Below, one piece after another: positions 15,799 to 24,267 of a stretch of 64,000 nt of DNA. The notes beneath the pieces were generated by a model. The model was not told the origin of the DNA. It worked only from the letters and a program-made list of their open reading frames with translations, and made no database searches. The position numbers and the translations under genes are program-made. Source of the DNA: Flavobacterium hibernum. GTDB lineage: Bacteria > Bacteroidota > Bacteroidia > Flavobacteriales > Flavobacteriaceae. The first letter of the stretch is position 1. The number at the start of each line of letters is the position of its first letter. Location: contig NZ_JPRK01000015.1 of assembly GCF_000832125.1 (NCBI RefSeq), positions 1 to 64,000 on the forward strand. Direction: 5' to 3'.

Positions 15799-17604
15799 AT
15801 GAAAAAAAGCAATCAGGAAGCAGCAGATAAAATCACCTTCAAAAATTTACGCCGTTGGTATTTTTTTGCACTCTGGACTATTGCATTAACCATTATTTTA
15901 AGTCAGATTCTCGTTCAATACAACTTAAAACAACAATTAAGCGATTCTAAAATCATCAATATTTCTGGTAAACAAAGGATGTTGAGTCAGAAAATTATCA
16001 AAGAAGTATTGATTTTAAACTATGTTGTTGACAATGCCAAAAAGCAAGAAATTGCACATTTAAAGACCGTTTTATCACTTTGGAAAAACAATCAAAATGC
16101 ATTAGAAAACGGCAGCGATACATTGGCATTTCCAAAAGAAAAAAGCGAAACCTTATCTAAATTATATCGTGAAATTAAGCCTAGTTTCAACAATATTGCC
16201 GAAGCTACAAATACATTTCTCTCAAATTTAGAGCAACAAAATAGCTTCGAAAACAATCAGAAACTTGTACAAACAATTCTCAAAAACGAAAGTATTTTTC
16301 TTTCGAAAATGAATCAAATTGTAAGTCAGTACGATATCGAAGCGCACGAAAAAGTAACAGAACAACGCAAAATAGAATATTGGATTTTTGCTTTTACCCT
16401 ATTTGTTCTTTTGATGGAATTTTTCTTTATTTTTAAACCAACGAATAAAAAAATAGAGAATCTCATTGCCAAACTTTTAGCATCTGAAAAGAAAGCACTA
16501 AAACTTGCTTACGACACTGAAATTATTAGTGAAATCAAGGAAAACTCTGTAAAAGAATTAAAATCGCTCAATCATGCCATGGAAAATACGTTGCTTTACT
16601 GCCGTATAGCCCCAGATGGTTCGATTATACATGTTGGCGAAAAATTTGCCAAACTTTTAAATTACACCAAGTTTTCATCCAATAAAAAATTCTCAGAAGT
16701 TTTAACTACCGATGAAAAAGAACAAATAAATATTGATCGTATCATTTTTGAGAAACAACGCAGCGGCTGGCAAGGCGAAATTAAAATTAGCAACAAGGAA
16801 AATCAGACAATTTGGTTAGATTTATCGATGGTTCCTGTAATGATCAAAAAAGATGAACTAGAACTATTAATTGTATGTTTTAACATTACTGAACGCAAAA
16901 AAGCACAACGCGAAGTCGAGCGTTTGAATCTGGAAAACAGTAACGAAAAAATCAATCAGCAAAAAATCATTTCGAGTAAAATTGTCGAAAATCAGGAAAA
17001 CGAACAAAACCGAATTGCCAAAGAAATTCACGACGGAATTGGCCAGATGCTTACAGGTTTAAAGTTTAGTCTGGAAAGTATCAATCTGGAAGACAAAGAA
17101 AAATCAGCTCAAAAAATAGAATATTTAAAAAAACTTTCACTCGATATTATCAAAGGAGTTCGAACGGCAACTTTCAACTTAATGCCACCGGAATTAAGCG
17201 ATCACGGCATAGTTTCTTCGCTTGCAAAACTTACTCAGGAACTTTCGAAACTAACCGGAAAAGAAATCCTATTTTACAATAAAACCGATTTTGACCAGCG
17301 TTTAGATTCGTTAATCGAAATCAACATTTATCGCCTAACGCAAGAAGCTATCAACAATGCTATAAAATACGCCGAATCGTCGCATATAATTGTACAACTT
17401 TCCCACAGCGAGACTTTGTTGAGCGTTATTATAGACGACAACGGAAAAGGCTTTGATATCAATGCGGTAGACAAAAAACGAAACAGCGAATCTGGAATGG
17501 GATTATTGTTTATGAAAGAAAGAATTCAATACATCAACGGACGCGTCTTCATCAAATCAATTCCCGGAGAAGGAACCAGGATTACTTTTAATATCCCTAT
17601 TTAA
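15799..17604 (+). CDS. PilJ/NarX-type sensor histidine kinase
   Basis: The 601-residue kinase has TM1 (about 20-42) and TM2 (about 192-213). These enclose a periplasmic PilJ-like domain whose first helix reads INISGKQRMLSQKII, the family's nitrate-sensor-like segment. A cytoplasmic coiled linker, a PAS domain (about 262-375), a HisKA_3 phosphoacceptor (AKEIHDGIGQMLTGLK) and a HATPase with DDNGKGF and GMGLLFMKERI boxes follow. NarX and NarQ share this architecture, so nitrate or nitrite is the likely ligand (inference). The cognate response regulator follows on the same strand. Confidence 0.9.
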   Translation: MKKSNQEAADKITFKNLRRWYFFALWTIALTIILSQILVQYNLKQQLSDSKIINISGKQRMLSQKIIKEVLILNYVVDNAKKQEIAHLKTVLSLWKNNQNALENGSDTLAFPKEKSETLSKLYREIKPSFNNIAEATNTFLSNLEQQNSFENNQKLVQTILKNESIFLSKMNQIVSQYDIEAHEKVTEQRKIEYWIFAFTLFVLLMEFFFIFKPTNKKIENLIAKLLASEKKALKLAYDTEIISEIKENSVKELKSLNHAMENTLLYCRIAPDGSIIHVGEKFAKLLNYTKFSSNKKFSEVLTTDEKEQINIDRIIFEKQRSGWQGEIKISNKENQTIWLDLSMVPVMIKKDELELLIVCFNITERKKAQREVERLNLENSNEKINQQKIISSKIVENQENEQNRIAKEIHDGIGQMLTGLKFSLESINLEDKEKSAQKIEYLKKLSLDIIKGVRTATFNLMPPELSDHGIVSSLAKLTQELSKLTGKEILFYNKTDFDQRLDSLIEINIYRLTQEAINNAIKYAESSHIIVQLSHSETLLSVIIDDNGKGFDINAVDKKRNSESGMGLLFMKERIQYINGRVFIKSIPGEGTRITFNIPI

Positions 17605-17723
17605 TTAGAAAATTTGGCAATTAGAAAATTAGAAAATTTTATAGACGCAAACCTTTGCTAAAGTTTTGAAATTTGGCAAAGGTTTGCGCAATCTTATCTG
17701 ATCTCGAAACTCGTAATTAAGCT

Positions 17724-17756
17724 AAACCCGACAGGTTTTAAAAACCTGTCGGGTTT
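17724..17756. repeat. AAACCCGACAGGTTTT hairpin repeat
   Basis: Two 16-bp arms with a single central base form a perfect palindromic hairpin. It lacks a classic T-tract of its own but ends in TTT. I recall this sequence as very common between genes in Flavobacterium; no search was made. Confidence 0.6.
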
Positions 17757-17774
17757 ATAAAATGTAAAATCACC

Positions 17775-17824
17775 AATCTTTGTCAATATATTTTTGTGAT
17801 CTCTCCTTCGTCGAGATGACAAAA
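17775..17824. repeat. Partial GTCATTTCGA-family element
   Basis: ATCTTTGTCAATATATTTTTGTGATC followed by TCTCCTTCGTCGAGATGAC matches only the core and right arm of the family. The left arm is missing, so this is a truncated copy. Confidence 0.6.
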
Positions 17825-17921
17825 TAGAGCAAAAAAAATAACCGATTAACAACCTTCCTTTTACATTGTCAAATTATCCAATTTTCAAATTGCCACATTT
17901 TCTAATTTTCAAATTCAAAAA

Positions 17922-17962
17922 TTACGTATATTAGCATCTTCTTTATAGATGAATATACGTAA
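17922..17962. promoter_or_regulatory. TTACGTATAT palindrome before the response regulator
   Basis: The 10-bp arms TTACGTATAT (17922-17931) and ATATACGTAA (17953-17962) have an inner CATC/GATG pair that lengthens the stem. It lies 27 bp before the start codon. It contains the ACGTA and TACGT half-sites found at narK, but widely spaced, so it could be an operator or an mRNA hairpin. Confidence 0.4.
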
Positions 17963-17989
17963 AAATTCAGAATCAAAATTAAGTAAACC

Positions 17990-18649
17990 ATGAGTAATAA
18001 CATTCGAGTAGTTCTGGCAGATGACCATGTTTTTGTAAGAGATGGAATAAAATCATTACTGGAAAACGAAGCCAACATTGAAGTTGTAGGGGAAGCCATT
18101 GATGGTGCCGATGCTCTTGAAGTCGTTGCAACCAGCAAACCAGATTTACTTATAGTAGATATTCGCATGCCAAACTTAACGGGTATTGAAGTAGTAGAAA
18201 AACTTAGAAATGAAAATAATGCTGTAAAAATCATTATGCTTTCAATGCACGAATCTGAAGAATATGTATTAAAATCAATAAAAGCAGGAGCCGATGGTTA
18301 TTTACTAAAAGGTTCAAGCAAAGAAGAATTTTTAAAAGCATTACACACTGTTGCCGCAGGTGGAAAATATTTTAGCGGAGACATATCTTCTATCTTAATA
18401 AGCCAATTAACAAATTCATCAGCATCAATAGAACCTAAGCAAAACTTAGGCGAAGAAATGATGATTACCAAAAGAGAAAAAGAAATCCTGACACTTTTGT
18501 TATCAGGAAAAGGAAATAAAGAAATTGCCGAAGCGCTTGAAATTAGTAAACGAACTGCCGAAGTGCACCGTTTTAACTTAATGAAAAAGCTAAAAGTAAA
18601 GAACCTTATGGAACTTTCGAATAAAGCTACGGAATATTCGTTACTATAA
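17990..18649 (+). CDS. NarL/LuxR-family response regulator
   Basis: The 219-residue regulator has a receiver domain (1-120). The acidic pair is D11/D12, the phosphoacceptor is D57 in LIVDIRMPN and the conserved Lys is in YLLKGSS. A LuxR-type HTH follows (about 155-215; ITKREKEILTLLLSGKGNKEIAEAL). It follows the PilJ-type kinase on the same strand and precedes narK, so it likely controls nitrate uptake or reduction genes (inference). The 385-bp repeat-rich gap suggests a separate promoter from the kinase. Confidence 0.92.
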   Translation: MSNNIRVVLADDHVFVRDGIKSLLENEANIEVVGEAIDGADALEVVATSKPDLLIVDIRMPNLTGIEVVEKLRNENNAVKIIMLSMHESEEYVLKSIKAGADGYLLKGSSKEEFLKALHTVAAGGKYFSGDISSILISQLTNSSASIEPKQNLGEEMMITKREKEILTLLLSGKGNKEIAEALEISKRTAEVHRFNLMKKLKVKNLMELSNKATEYSLL

Positions 18650-18652
18650 ACA

Positions 18653-18674
18653 AATTACGTATTAATACGTAATT
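18653..18674 (+). promoter_or_regulatory. 22-bp perfect palindrome upstream of narK
   Basis: AATT-ACGTA-TTAA-TACGT-AATT reads identically on both strands. Its core has the same N4 spacing as the site before nirB, with ACGTA in place of AAGTA half-sites. Its centre is 85 bp before the narK start codon. Likely a transcription-factor site, FNR-like or NarL-like. Confidence 0.55.
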
Positions 18675-18709
18675 ATTTTTCAAAAACTGCGTTTTAGCAG
18701 GTTTTAACT

Positions 18710-18731
18710 AAGTTATAGTACTTATTTTTAT
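18710..18731 (+). promoter_or_regulatory. Composite FNR-like/-7 element of narK
   Basis: AAGTT-ATAG-TACTT (18710-18723) is followed without a gap by ATTTTTAT, giving TACTTATTTTTA where nirB has TACTTATATTTG. It is a weaker match than the nirB site, with one half-site mismatch and a final A in place of G in the -7-like box. Confidence 0.45.
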
Positions 18732-18750
18732 CAAAAATTATAAGTACTAT
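18715..18750 (+). promoter_or_regulatory. Inverted repeat covering the narK start
   Basis: ATAGTACTTAT (18715-18725) and ATAAGTACTAT (18740-18750) are perfect 11-bp complements with a 14-bp spacer. The right arm includes the first two bases of the narK start codon. It could form an mRNA hairpin that hides the start, or act as an operator. Confidence 0.5.
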
Positions 18751-20227
18751 GAAAACTACAAATTCATTATCGCAATCACACAAGATTTTATTTTTGAACA
18801 CACTGGCATTTACCGTGTGTTTTGCCTGTTGGACATTAAACGGAGTTCTCGTAACCTTTTTGGTCGATAACGGAATTTTTCATTGGAGTGTCGTTCAGGT
18901 TGGTTGGCTTCTTGGAATCCCAATTTTAACGGGTTCAATCATGCGTCTACCAATTGGTATACTTACTGACAAATTTGGAGGAAAATATGTTTTCTCACTC
19001 CTACTTCTACTCTGCTCGATTCCGCTATTTTTATTGCCATTCGCTAATAGCTTTATTACGTTTGCCTTATTAAGTTTTTTATTCGGAATGGTAGGAACAA
19101 GTTTTGCAGTTGGCATTGGATATACTTCGATTTGGTATCCAAAAGAATGGCAAGGACGTGCTCTGGGAATTTTCGGAATGGGAAATGCAGGAGCTGCAAT
19201 CACCACATTTTTAGCACCTTCATTATTAAACCATTTCTCTGTAGATGACCCTCAAAATGGATGGAAAATTCTTCCTGTTATTTATGCAATCGCATTGGTT
19301 ATTATTGGAGTTGCCTTTTTAATTTTTGCTAAAAACAAAAAATTAGAAAATAATACCAAAACTGTTTCTCAAATGCTTCAATCTCTAAAATCAGCGCGTG
19401 TATGGCGTTTTGGAGCGTATTACTTTTTAGTATTTGGATGTTTTGTTGCGTACTCGCAATGGTTATTACCAAACTTTATGAACGTTTATCAAACCAGCTT
19501 GGTTATGGGCGGTTTATTTGCCACACTTTTCAGTTTGCCATCCGGAGTAATCAGAGCATTTGGAGGTTATTTATCAGATAAATACGGTGCCCGAAAAGTT
19601 ATGTATTGGGTTTTGAGTTCATCTGTGGTTTTGAGTGCTTTATTAATGATTCCTAAAATGGAAATTACAACAACCGGACCAGGCGTTTTAGCTACTAAAA
19701 AGGGAACAATAACTGAAGTTTCAAACGAAAAAGTAAAAATTGGAGATACTGATTTTCCAGTTGCTCAGAAAAAAGAAACCGAATCTGAAAATGCGATTTT
19801 CCCAACCAAAACATCGTGGCAACAAGTTGTAGTAGAGCAAAATCAAACTGTAAAGAAAAAAGAACTTCTTGCTAAAGGAATTACTGTAATTAAATTTGAT
19901 GCGAACATGTGGGTGTTCTTGATTCTAGTAATTTTAATTGGTATTTCATGGGGAATTGGTAAAGCAGCTGTATACAAACACATTCCTGAATATTTCCCGA
20001 CAGAAGTGGGCGTCGTAGGCGGAATGGTTGGTATGATTGGCGGCTTAGGAGGTTTCTTTGGACCAATAATCTTTGGCTACTTATTAACTGCAACAGGAAT
20101 TTGGTCAAGCTCATGGATCTTCATTTTACTGCTTTCGGCAATTTGTCTAATTTGGATGCATTATACAATTACCAAAATCATGAACGAAAAACAGCCAATT
20201 CTAGCAAAAGTAATTGACAGACAATAA
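18749..20227 (+). CDS. narK: NarK-type nitrate/nitrite MFS transporter with insert
   Basis: The 492-residue major-facilitator protein has 12 predicted membrane helices. It keeps the nitrate-porter signatures GNAGAAITTFLAP in TM5 and GIGKAAVYKHIPEYFPTEVG-VVGGMVGMIGGLGGFFGP in TM10-11. Between TM9 (ending near residue 303) and TM10 (starting near 387) there is an extra hydrophilic segment of about 80 residues, absent from E. coli NarK. It contains TKKGTITEVSNEKVKIG and VVVEQNQTVKKKELLAKG, reminiscent of a barrel-sandwich (lipoyl-like) fold. Topology places it in the periplasm. Transport of nitrate or nitrite across the inner membrane is well supported by family and neighbours. Confidence 0.9.
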   Translation: MKTTNSLSQSHKILFLNTLAFTVCFACWTLNGVLVTFLVDNGIFHWSVVQVGWLLGIPILTGSIMRLPIGILTDKFGGKYVFSLLLLLCSIPLFLLPFANSFITFALLSFLFGMVGTSFAVGIGYTSIWYPKEWQGRALGIFGMGNAGAAITTFLAPSLLNHFSVDDPQNGWKILPVIYAIALVIIGVAFLIFAKNKKLENNTKTVSQMLQSLKSARVWRFGAYYFLVFGCFVAYSQWLLPNFMNVYQTSLVMGGLFATLFSLPSGVIRAFGGYLSDKYGARKVMYWVLSSSVVLSALLMIPKMEITTTGPGVLATKKGTITEVSNEKVKIGDTDFPVAQKKETESENAIFPTKTSWQQVVVEQNQTVKKKELLAKGITVIKFDANMWVFLILVILIGISWGIGKAAVYKHIPEYFPTEVGVVGGMVGMIGGLGGFFGPIIFGYLLTATGIWSSSWIFILLLSAICLIWMHYTITKIMNEKQPILAKVIDRQ

Positions 20228-20255
20228 TTTATTTATCTTTAACTAATTATTAAAT

Positions 20256-20299
20256 ATGATTTTTATCATTAAAAAAGAAATCCTTTTCTTATAATTTTG
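20256..20299 (+). promoter_or_regulatory. FNR-like site and -7 box before the porin gene
   Basis: ATGAT-TTTT-ATCAT (20256-20269) is a perfect palindrome close to the FNR consensus TTGAT-N4-ATCAA. A TAATTTTG -7 box lies at 20292-20299. A start site about 5 bp after that box would place the palindrome centre near -41.5, the class II activator position. Confidence 0.5.
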
Positions 20300-20323
20300 T
20301 TTCAGTTTTAAACAATATAAGTT

Positions 20324-21586
20324 ATGAAAAACCTAAAAATAATTCTTTTATTACTACTAGTAGCAATAAGTTATGATATTCAAGCACAGGAATTGGACGT
20401 TAATTTACAATTAAGACCTCGTTTTGAATATCGTAACGGATATAAAACTCTTATACCCGAAGGAACAGAAGCTACTTCTCAAATCTCACAACGTTCAAGA
20501 TTAAACTTTAATTACAAACAGGATCAATTAACTGTTAAATTAACTTTTCAAAATGTAAGAACATGGGGAGATGTACCAACAACAGCAACTGCAGATAAAA
20601 ATGGTGTAGCCGTTTTCGAAGCTTGGGCAAAATATGATATATCCGAAAAATGGAGCGCAAGAGCAGGTCGACAAGTACTTTCTTATGACAATCAGCGTAT
20701 TATGGGAGAAATCGACTGGTTACAGCAAGGACAAAGCCATGACGCGTTAATGGTTTCATTTCATCCAAAAAACCATCAGCTAGATATGGGATTTGCCTAT
20801 AACTCTGATGCCGAAAATACGTTTCAAACTCCTTATACTGTAGCCAATTATAAAGCGATGCAATATGCTTGGTATCACACTAATGCAGACAAATTAGGCG
20901 TAAGCTTACTATTTTTGAATACAGGTTATGAATATGCTAATCTCACAAAAAAACTATTGGTAGATTACAAGCAAACTTTTGGTACTTACCTGACTTACAA
21001 AAACAATAAAATTGATGGTAATTTAAGTTTCTACGGGCAAACCGGAAAAAGTGCAGACAAACAAGTTAGCGCCTGGGATGGAGCTGTAAACTTAGCATAC
21101 AGCATAACGGAATCTTTTAAAGCTGGTATTGGTTACGAATATCTTTCAGGAAAAGATATGAATGATAAAAGCACAGTTATCAAATCATTCAACCCTATTT
21201 TTGGTACCAACCACGCTTTCAACGGTTATATGGATTATTTTTATGTTGGCGGAGGTCATCAAAACAGTGTTGGTTTACAAGATGCTAATTTAAAATTCAC
21301 TTACAATGTAAAAAAATGGCAATTTGCATTAATGCCACACGTATTCTTATCTGCTGCTGATGTAGTTGTAGCAGACAAAAAAATGGATTCGTACTTGGGA
21401 ACTGAGGTCGATTTTACAGCCGGATTCAATTTTAAAAAAGACATCACACTTACAGGAGGTTACTCTCAAATGTTTGGCACTACAACATTAGAAGTTTTAA
21501 AAGCTCCAGGATATGCCGGACACACCAACAACTGGGCATGGTTAATGATTTCTGTAAATCCAAGAATTTTTACTTGGAAAAAATAA
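20324..21586 (+). CDS. Alginate-export-family outer-membrane porin
   Basis: The 420-residue protein has a signal peptide (MKNLKIILLLLLVAISYDIQAQ). Repeated amphipathic beta-strands are typical of the alginate_exp family barrel (QLRPRFEYRNGYKT, WSARAGRQVLSYDNQRIMGEIDW), ending in the aromatic-rich strand WAWLMISVNPRIFTW. In Bacteroidota this family often sits beside nitrate transport genes, and the 96-bp gap to narK plus an FNR-like promoter site suggests it carries nitrate or nitrite across the outer membrane (inference). Alginate export itself is unlikely, as no alginate genes are nearby. Confidence 0.82.
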   Translation: MKNLKIILLLLLVAISYDIQAQELDVNLQLRPRFEYRNGYKTLIPEGTEATSQISQRSRLNFNYKQDQLTVKLTFQNVRTWGDVPTTATADKNGVAVFEAWAKYDISEKWSARAGRQVLSYDNQRIMGEIDWLQQGQSHDALMVSFHPKNHQLDMGFAYNSDAENTFQTPYTVANYKAMQYAWYHTNADKLGVSLLFLNTGYEYANLTKKLLVDYKQTFGTYLTYKNNKIDGNLSFYGQTGKSADKQVSAWDGAVNLAYSITESFKAGIGYEYLSGKDMNDKSTVIKSFNPIFGTNHAFNGYMDYFYVGGGHQNSVGLQDANLKFTYNVKKWQFALMPHVFLSAADVVVADKKMDSYLGTEVDFTAGFNFKKDITLTGGYSQMFGTTTLEVLKAPGYAGHTNNWAWLMISVNPRIFTWKK

Positions 21587-21612
21587 GAGATTTTTCAAAA
21601 TATAAATTTACA

Positions 21613-21650
21613 AAAAGCCCTTTTCAAAATAGAAAAAGGGCTTTTTTTTG
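21613..21650 (+). terminator. Terminator after the porin gene
   Basis: AAAAAGCCCTTTT and AAAAAGGGCTTTTTTTT form a strong hairpin with a small A-rich loop, 27 bp past the porin stop codon. Confidence 0.85.
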
Positions 21651-21775
21651 TCTTTTAAAGAAACTCATCTTAAATTTTAATTAATTATATTTGACTTAGT
21701 TATCTAAAAAAATCCTTATTTATGATTACTTTTTAATCTTAGTAAAAATTAAGAAAAGATCAATACTGTTCCCTA

Positions 21776-22280
21776 ATGAAATATAAAAGCATAATAATTT
21801 TATTTGTTTCAATAATTCTATTTTTTCTTTTTGGATTACTTTATGATATACAATATAGATCGCTAACACGAATACTGATTTTCAGAATTTAGTAATTATG
21901 ACTTGAGATATTATGGAGGAAAAGAAATTAGATTTTTTGTTCTCGATTTAGGTTTTATATTAACAGTTGTTCCAACTGGACTATATATTATTTCAAAATC
22001 ACAAAAACAGAAAAGAATCTCCCTTTACTCTATTTTAATTTTTTCAGGGCTTTTAGTTTCATTTTATCTTTTCTACTGCTTTCTAGAATCTCAAATCATA
22101 AAATATACTACGCCAGTCAATATTAAAAACATATATTATTTTCATCATCAAAATGTAAACTATCTACTTATTGCTTTATTTAGTATAATTTCATCTCAAA
22201 TTTTAAATTACTTTATTCTTGTAAAATATTTAAAAACAGACCTGAACAAACAAAAAAATCTTTATGAAACAACTTTTTAA
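21776..22280 (+). pseudogene. Frameshifted small membrane protein (4 TM)
   Basis: The first frame starts at 21776 (MKYKSIIILFVSIILFF), encodes one membrane helix and stops near 21892. A second frame, shifted by one, is open from 21879 to 22280. It encodes three more helices (DLGFILTVVPTGLYIIS, SILIFSGLLVSFYLFY, LLIALFSIISSQILNYF). Joined, they would make a protein of about 165 residues with four helices. The second part has only a TTG start (21903). A frameshift or sequencing error between 21876 and 21895 is the simplest explanation; two separate small genes are possible. Function unknown. Confidence 0.5.
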
Positions 22281-22635
22281 ATTATCTCTATTCACATTCA
22301 TTATAGCACAATCAAGCTTTTCTCAAAAATACAATGCTAACTTAATTTCAAAAGATTCAGAGATAAATTTTGCAAAATCACTAAAAAGAGGAATTAAAAG
22401 CGATAATGTAATTTACTTTGTTGAAAAGGATTTACAAACAATATCTGCGTACAAAAAAAACAAACTTAAATGGCAAACTAATGTAATTTCTATTTGCGGT
22501 AAGCCAAAAGTAGGAGAACCTCAAATAAGATATATAGGACTCAATAAAAACAAGCTTCTTGTTGTTATTGGCAAGCATAATTTTGCAGAAGTTGACATCA
22601 AAAATGGCAAAACAAAACTTGTCGGTTCAGATTAA
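22264..22635 (+). CDS. Secreted protein of unknown function
   Basis: The 123-residue protein has a signal peptide (MKQLFKLSLFTFIIAQSSFSQ) and a short mature part rich in lysine, with NVIYFVEKDLQTISAYKK and IRYIGLNKNKLLVVIGKH. The latter is reminiscent of a PQQ-like beta-propeller blade. Its ATG overlaps the end of the upstream membrane-protein frame by 17 bp, a layout that suggests translational coupling. No family recognised. Confidence 0.55.
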   Translation: MKQLFKLSLFTFIIAQSSFSQKYNANLISKDSEINFAKSLKRGIKSDNVIYFVEKDLQTISAYKKNKLKWQTNVISICGKPKVGEPQIRYIGLNKNKLLVVIGKHNFAEVDIKNGKTKLVGSD

Positions 22636-22674
22636 AAAAAGTAATATTTAATCGCAATTAAATAGAAAAATACC

Positions 22675-23388
22675 ATGAAAATCATAGCTTGGAATTGCAA
22701 CATGGCATTCAGAAAAAAAGCAGAATTTATTCTTCCTTTCAATCCTGATATTGCAGTAATTTCTGAGTGTGAAAGTCCTGAAAAACTTAAATTCTCAAGC
22801 GAAGCAAAAATACCAACAGATATTCTTTGGTACGGATCAAATCCAAATAAAGGACTTGGCGTTTTCTCTTATACCAATTATAGATTTCAGTTAATGGATT
22901 GCTATAATCCTGAATTTAAAAATATTTTACCAATTGCTGTAACTGGTGGAAAAATTGATTTTACGCTATTTGCAGTTTGGGCAAATAACCCTGCCGATAA
23001 AGATGGCGCATATGTAACACAAGTTTGGAAAGCGATTAATTATTATGAAGATTTAATCACAGAAAACAAAACCATTTTAATTGGCGATTTTAACAGTAAT
23101 ACCATTTGGGATAAACCTAGACGTGAAGGAAATCATACAGCGGTTGTCCATAAATTAGCCGAAAAGAATATTTTTAGTACCTATCATAAATATTACAATC
23201 AAACACAGGGAAAAGAAGAACATCCCACTTTGTATATGTATCGGCACGAAAACAAACCTTACCATCTTGATTATTGTTTTGCATCAAATGATTTTATTGG
23301 CGCTCTCGAAAGTGTTCAAATTGGAACTTATCAGGATTGGACAATACACAGTGATCACAAACCCTTAATAATTAAATTCAATATATAA
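22675..23388 (+). CDS. Endonuclease/exonuclease/phosphatase-fold protein
   Basis: The 237-residue protein has the EEP superfamily motifs in order: MKIIAWNCNMAFR (Asn), AVISECE (metal-binding Glu), TILIGDFNSNTIWD (Asp and Asn), LDYCFASND, and WTIHSDHKPLIIKF (catalytic His). It acts on phosphodiester bonds; whether the substrate is DNA, RNA or a small phosphate cannot be told. No signal peptide. The stop is 4 bp before the next start codon, so it forms an operon with the methyltransferase downstream. Confidence 0.85.
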   Translation: MKIIAWNCNMAFRKKAEFILPFNPDIAVISECESPEKLKFSSEAKIPTDILWYGSNPNKGLGVFSYTNYRFQLMDCYNPEFKNILPIAVTGGKIDFTLFAVWANNPADKDGAYVTQVWKAINYYEDLITENKTILIGDFNSNTIWDKPRREGNHTAVVHKLAEKNIFSTYHKYYNQTQGKEEHPTLYMYRHENKPYHLDYCFASNDFIGALESVQIGTYQDWTIHSDHKPLIIKFNI

Positions 23389-23392
23389 AACT

Positions 23393-24013
23393 ATGACCAA
23401 CTGGACTCAAAGATGGGACGACCGCTACAAAAGCGAAGAATTTGCGTATGGAGAAGATCCCAACAATTACTTAAAAGAACAAATTGAAAAGCTAAACACA
23501 GGAACAATCCTTTTTCCAGCTGAAGGCGAAGGACGAAATGCCGTTTTTGCAGCCAAATTAGGTTGGAAAGTTGCCGCCTTTGATATTAGCGAAGAAGGTA
23601 AAAACAAAGCCCTAAAACTTTCCGAAGCCAATAATGTAACGATCGATTACAAAGTTGGAGTATTAGAAACATTAAACTATAAAGCTGAGCAATTTGATGC
23701 AATAGCATTAATTTATGCACATTTTCCGGCAGAAATAAAATCATCAATTCACAAAACACTCGAAACTTATTTGCGCAAAGGCGGTATTCTTGTTTTTGAA
23801 GCTTTCAGCAAAAAACACTTAGAATATCTTGCTATAAACGATAAAGTTGGCGGTCCGAAAGACATTGAGTCTTTATTCTCTATTGAAGAAATTCAAGCTG
23901 ATTTCCCTAACTATGAAATCATCGAATTAGAAGAAAAAGAAATTGAACTGAACGAGGGTTTATTCCATAACGGAAAAGGTTCAGTAATTCGATTTGTTGG
24001 CAGAAAAAAATAA
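23393..24013 (+). CDS. TehB-like SAM-dependent methyltransferase
   Basis: The 206-residue protein starts WTQRWDDRYKSEEFAYGEDP, a signature of the TehB/thiopurine-methyltransferase-like class. It continues with ILFPAEGEGRNAVFAAKLGWKV (SAM loop, Pro-Ala in place of the usual Asp-x-Gly), AAFDIS and LRKGGILVFEAFS. The family methylates small, often toxic molecules such as chalcogen oxyanions or thiols. Coupled to the EEP gene; substrate unknown. Confidence 0.83.
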   Translation: MTNWTQRWDDRYKSEEFAYGEDPNNYLKEQIEKLNTGTILFPAEGEGRNAVFAAKLGWKVAAFDISEEGKNKALKLSEANNVTIDYKVGVLETLNYKAEQFDAIALIYAHFPAEIKSSIHKTLETYLRKGGILVFEAFSKKHLEYLAINDKVGGPKDIESLFSIEEIQADFPNYEIIELEEKEIELNEGLFHNGKGSVIRFVGRKK

Positions 24014-24031
24014 TTGTACATAAAACGTGAG

Positions 24032-24059
24032 GTCGAGGCGCTATTCTAAACGCCTCGAC
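24032..24059 (+). terminator. Hairpin after the TehB-like gene
   Basis: A perfect 9-bp GC-rich stem (GTCGAGGCG/CGCCTCGAC) with a 10-nt loop, followed by AAAATTTTCC rather than a T-tract. It may be a weak terminator or a dispersed hairpin. The rest of the 24014-24267 gap shows only AT-rich sequence and a small CAACCT/AGGTTG palindrome. Confidence 0.45.
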
Positions 24060-24267
24060 AAAATTTTCCGAATAAAAAAACAAGTAACAAACTAAAAAAC
24101 AATCACTTAAAAACTTAACTCTAATTAAAACTAAAACAATTATTTGTATTTTCGTATAAAAAAAGACTATCTACAAGTAGCAACCTAACCAATTACAAGG
24201 TTGTGTTTCTCATTTTGCATTGCCCCTATTTTGAAATTAATCGTAATAAATTTTAAACAATTTTATA

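Larger units (their letters stand above)
17605..17989 (+). other. Repeat-filled gap between kinase and regulator genes
   Basis: This 385-bp gap has no ORF. It holds an AATTAGAAAATT-rich stretch, an inverted repeat GCAAACCTTTGC...GCAAAGGTTTGC (17646-17693), a perfect 16-bp hairpin (17724-17756, AAACCCGACAGGTTTT arms), and a partial GTCATTTCGA element (17775-17824). A TTACGTATAT...ATATACGTAA palindrome (17922-17962) lies just upstream of the response regulator. Confidence 0.6.
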
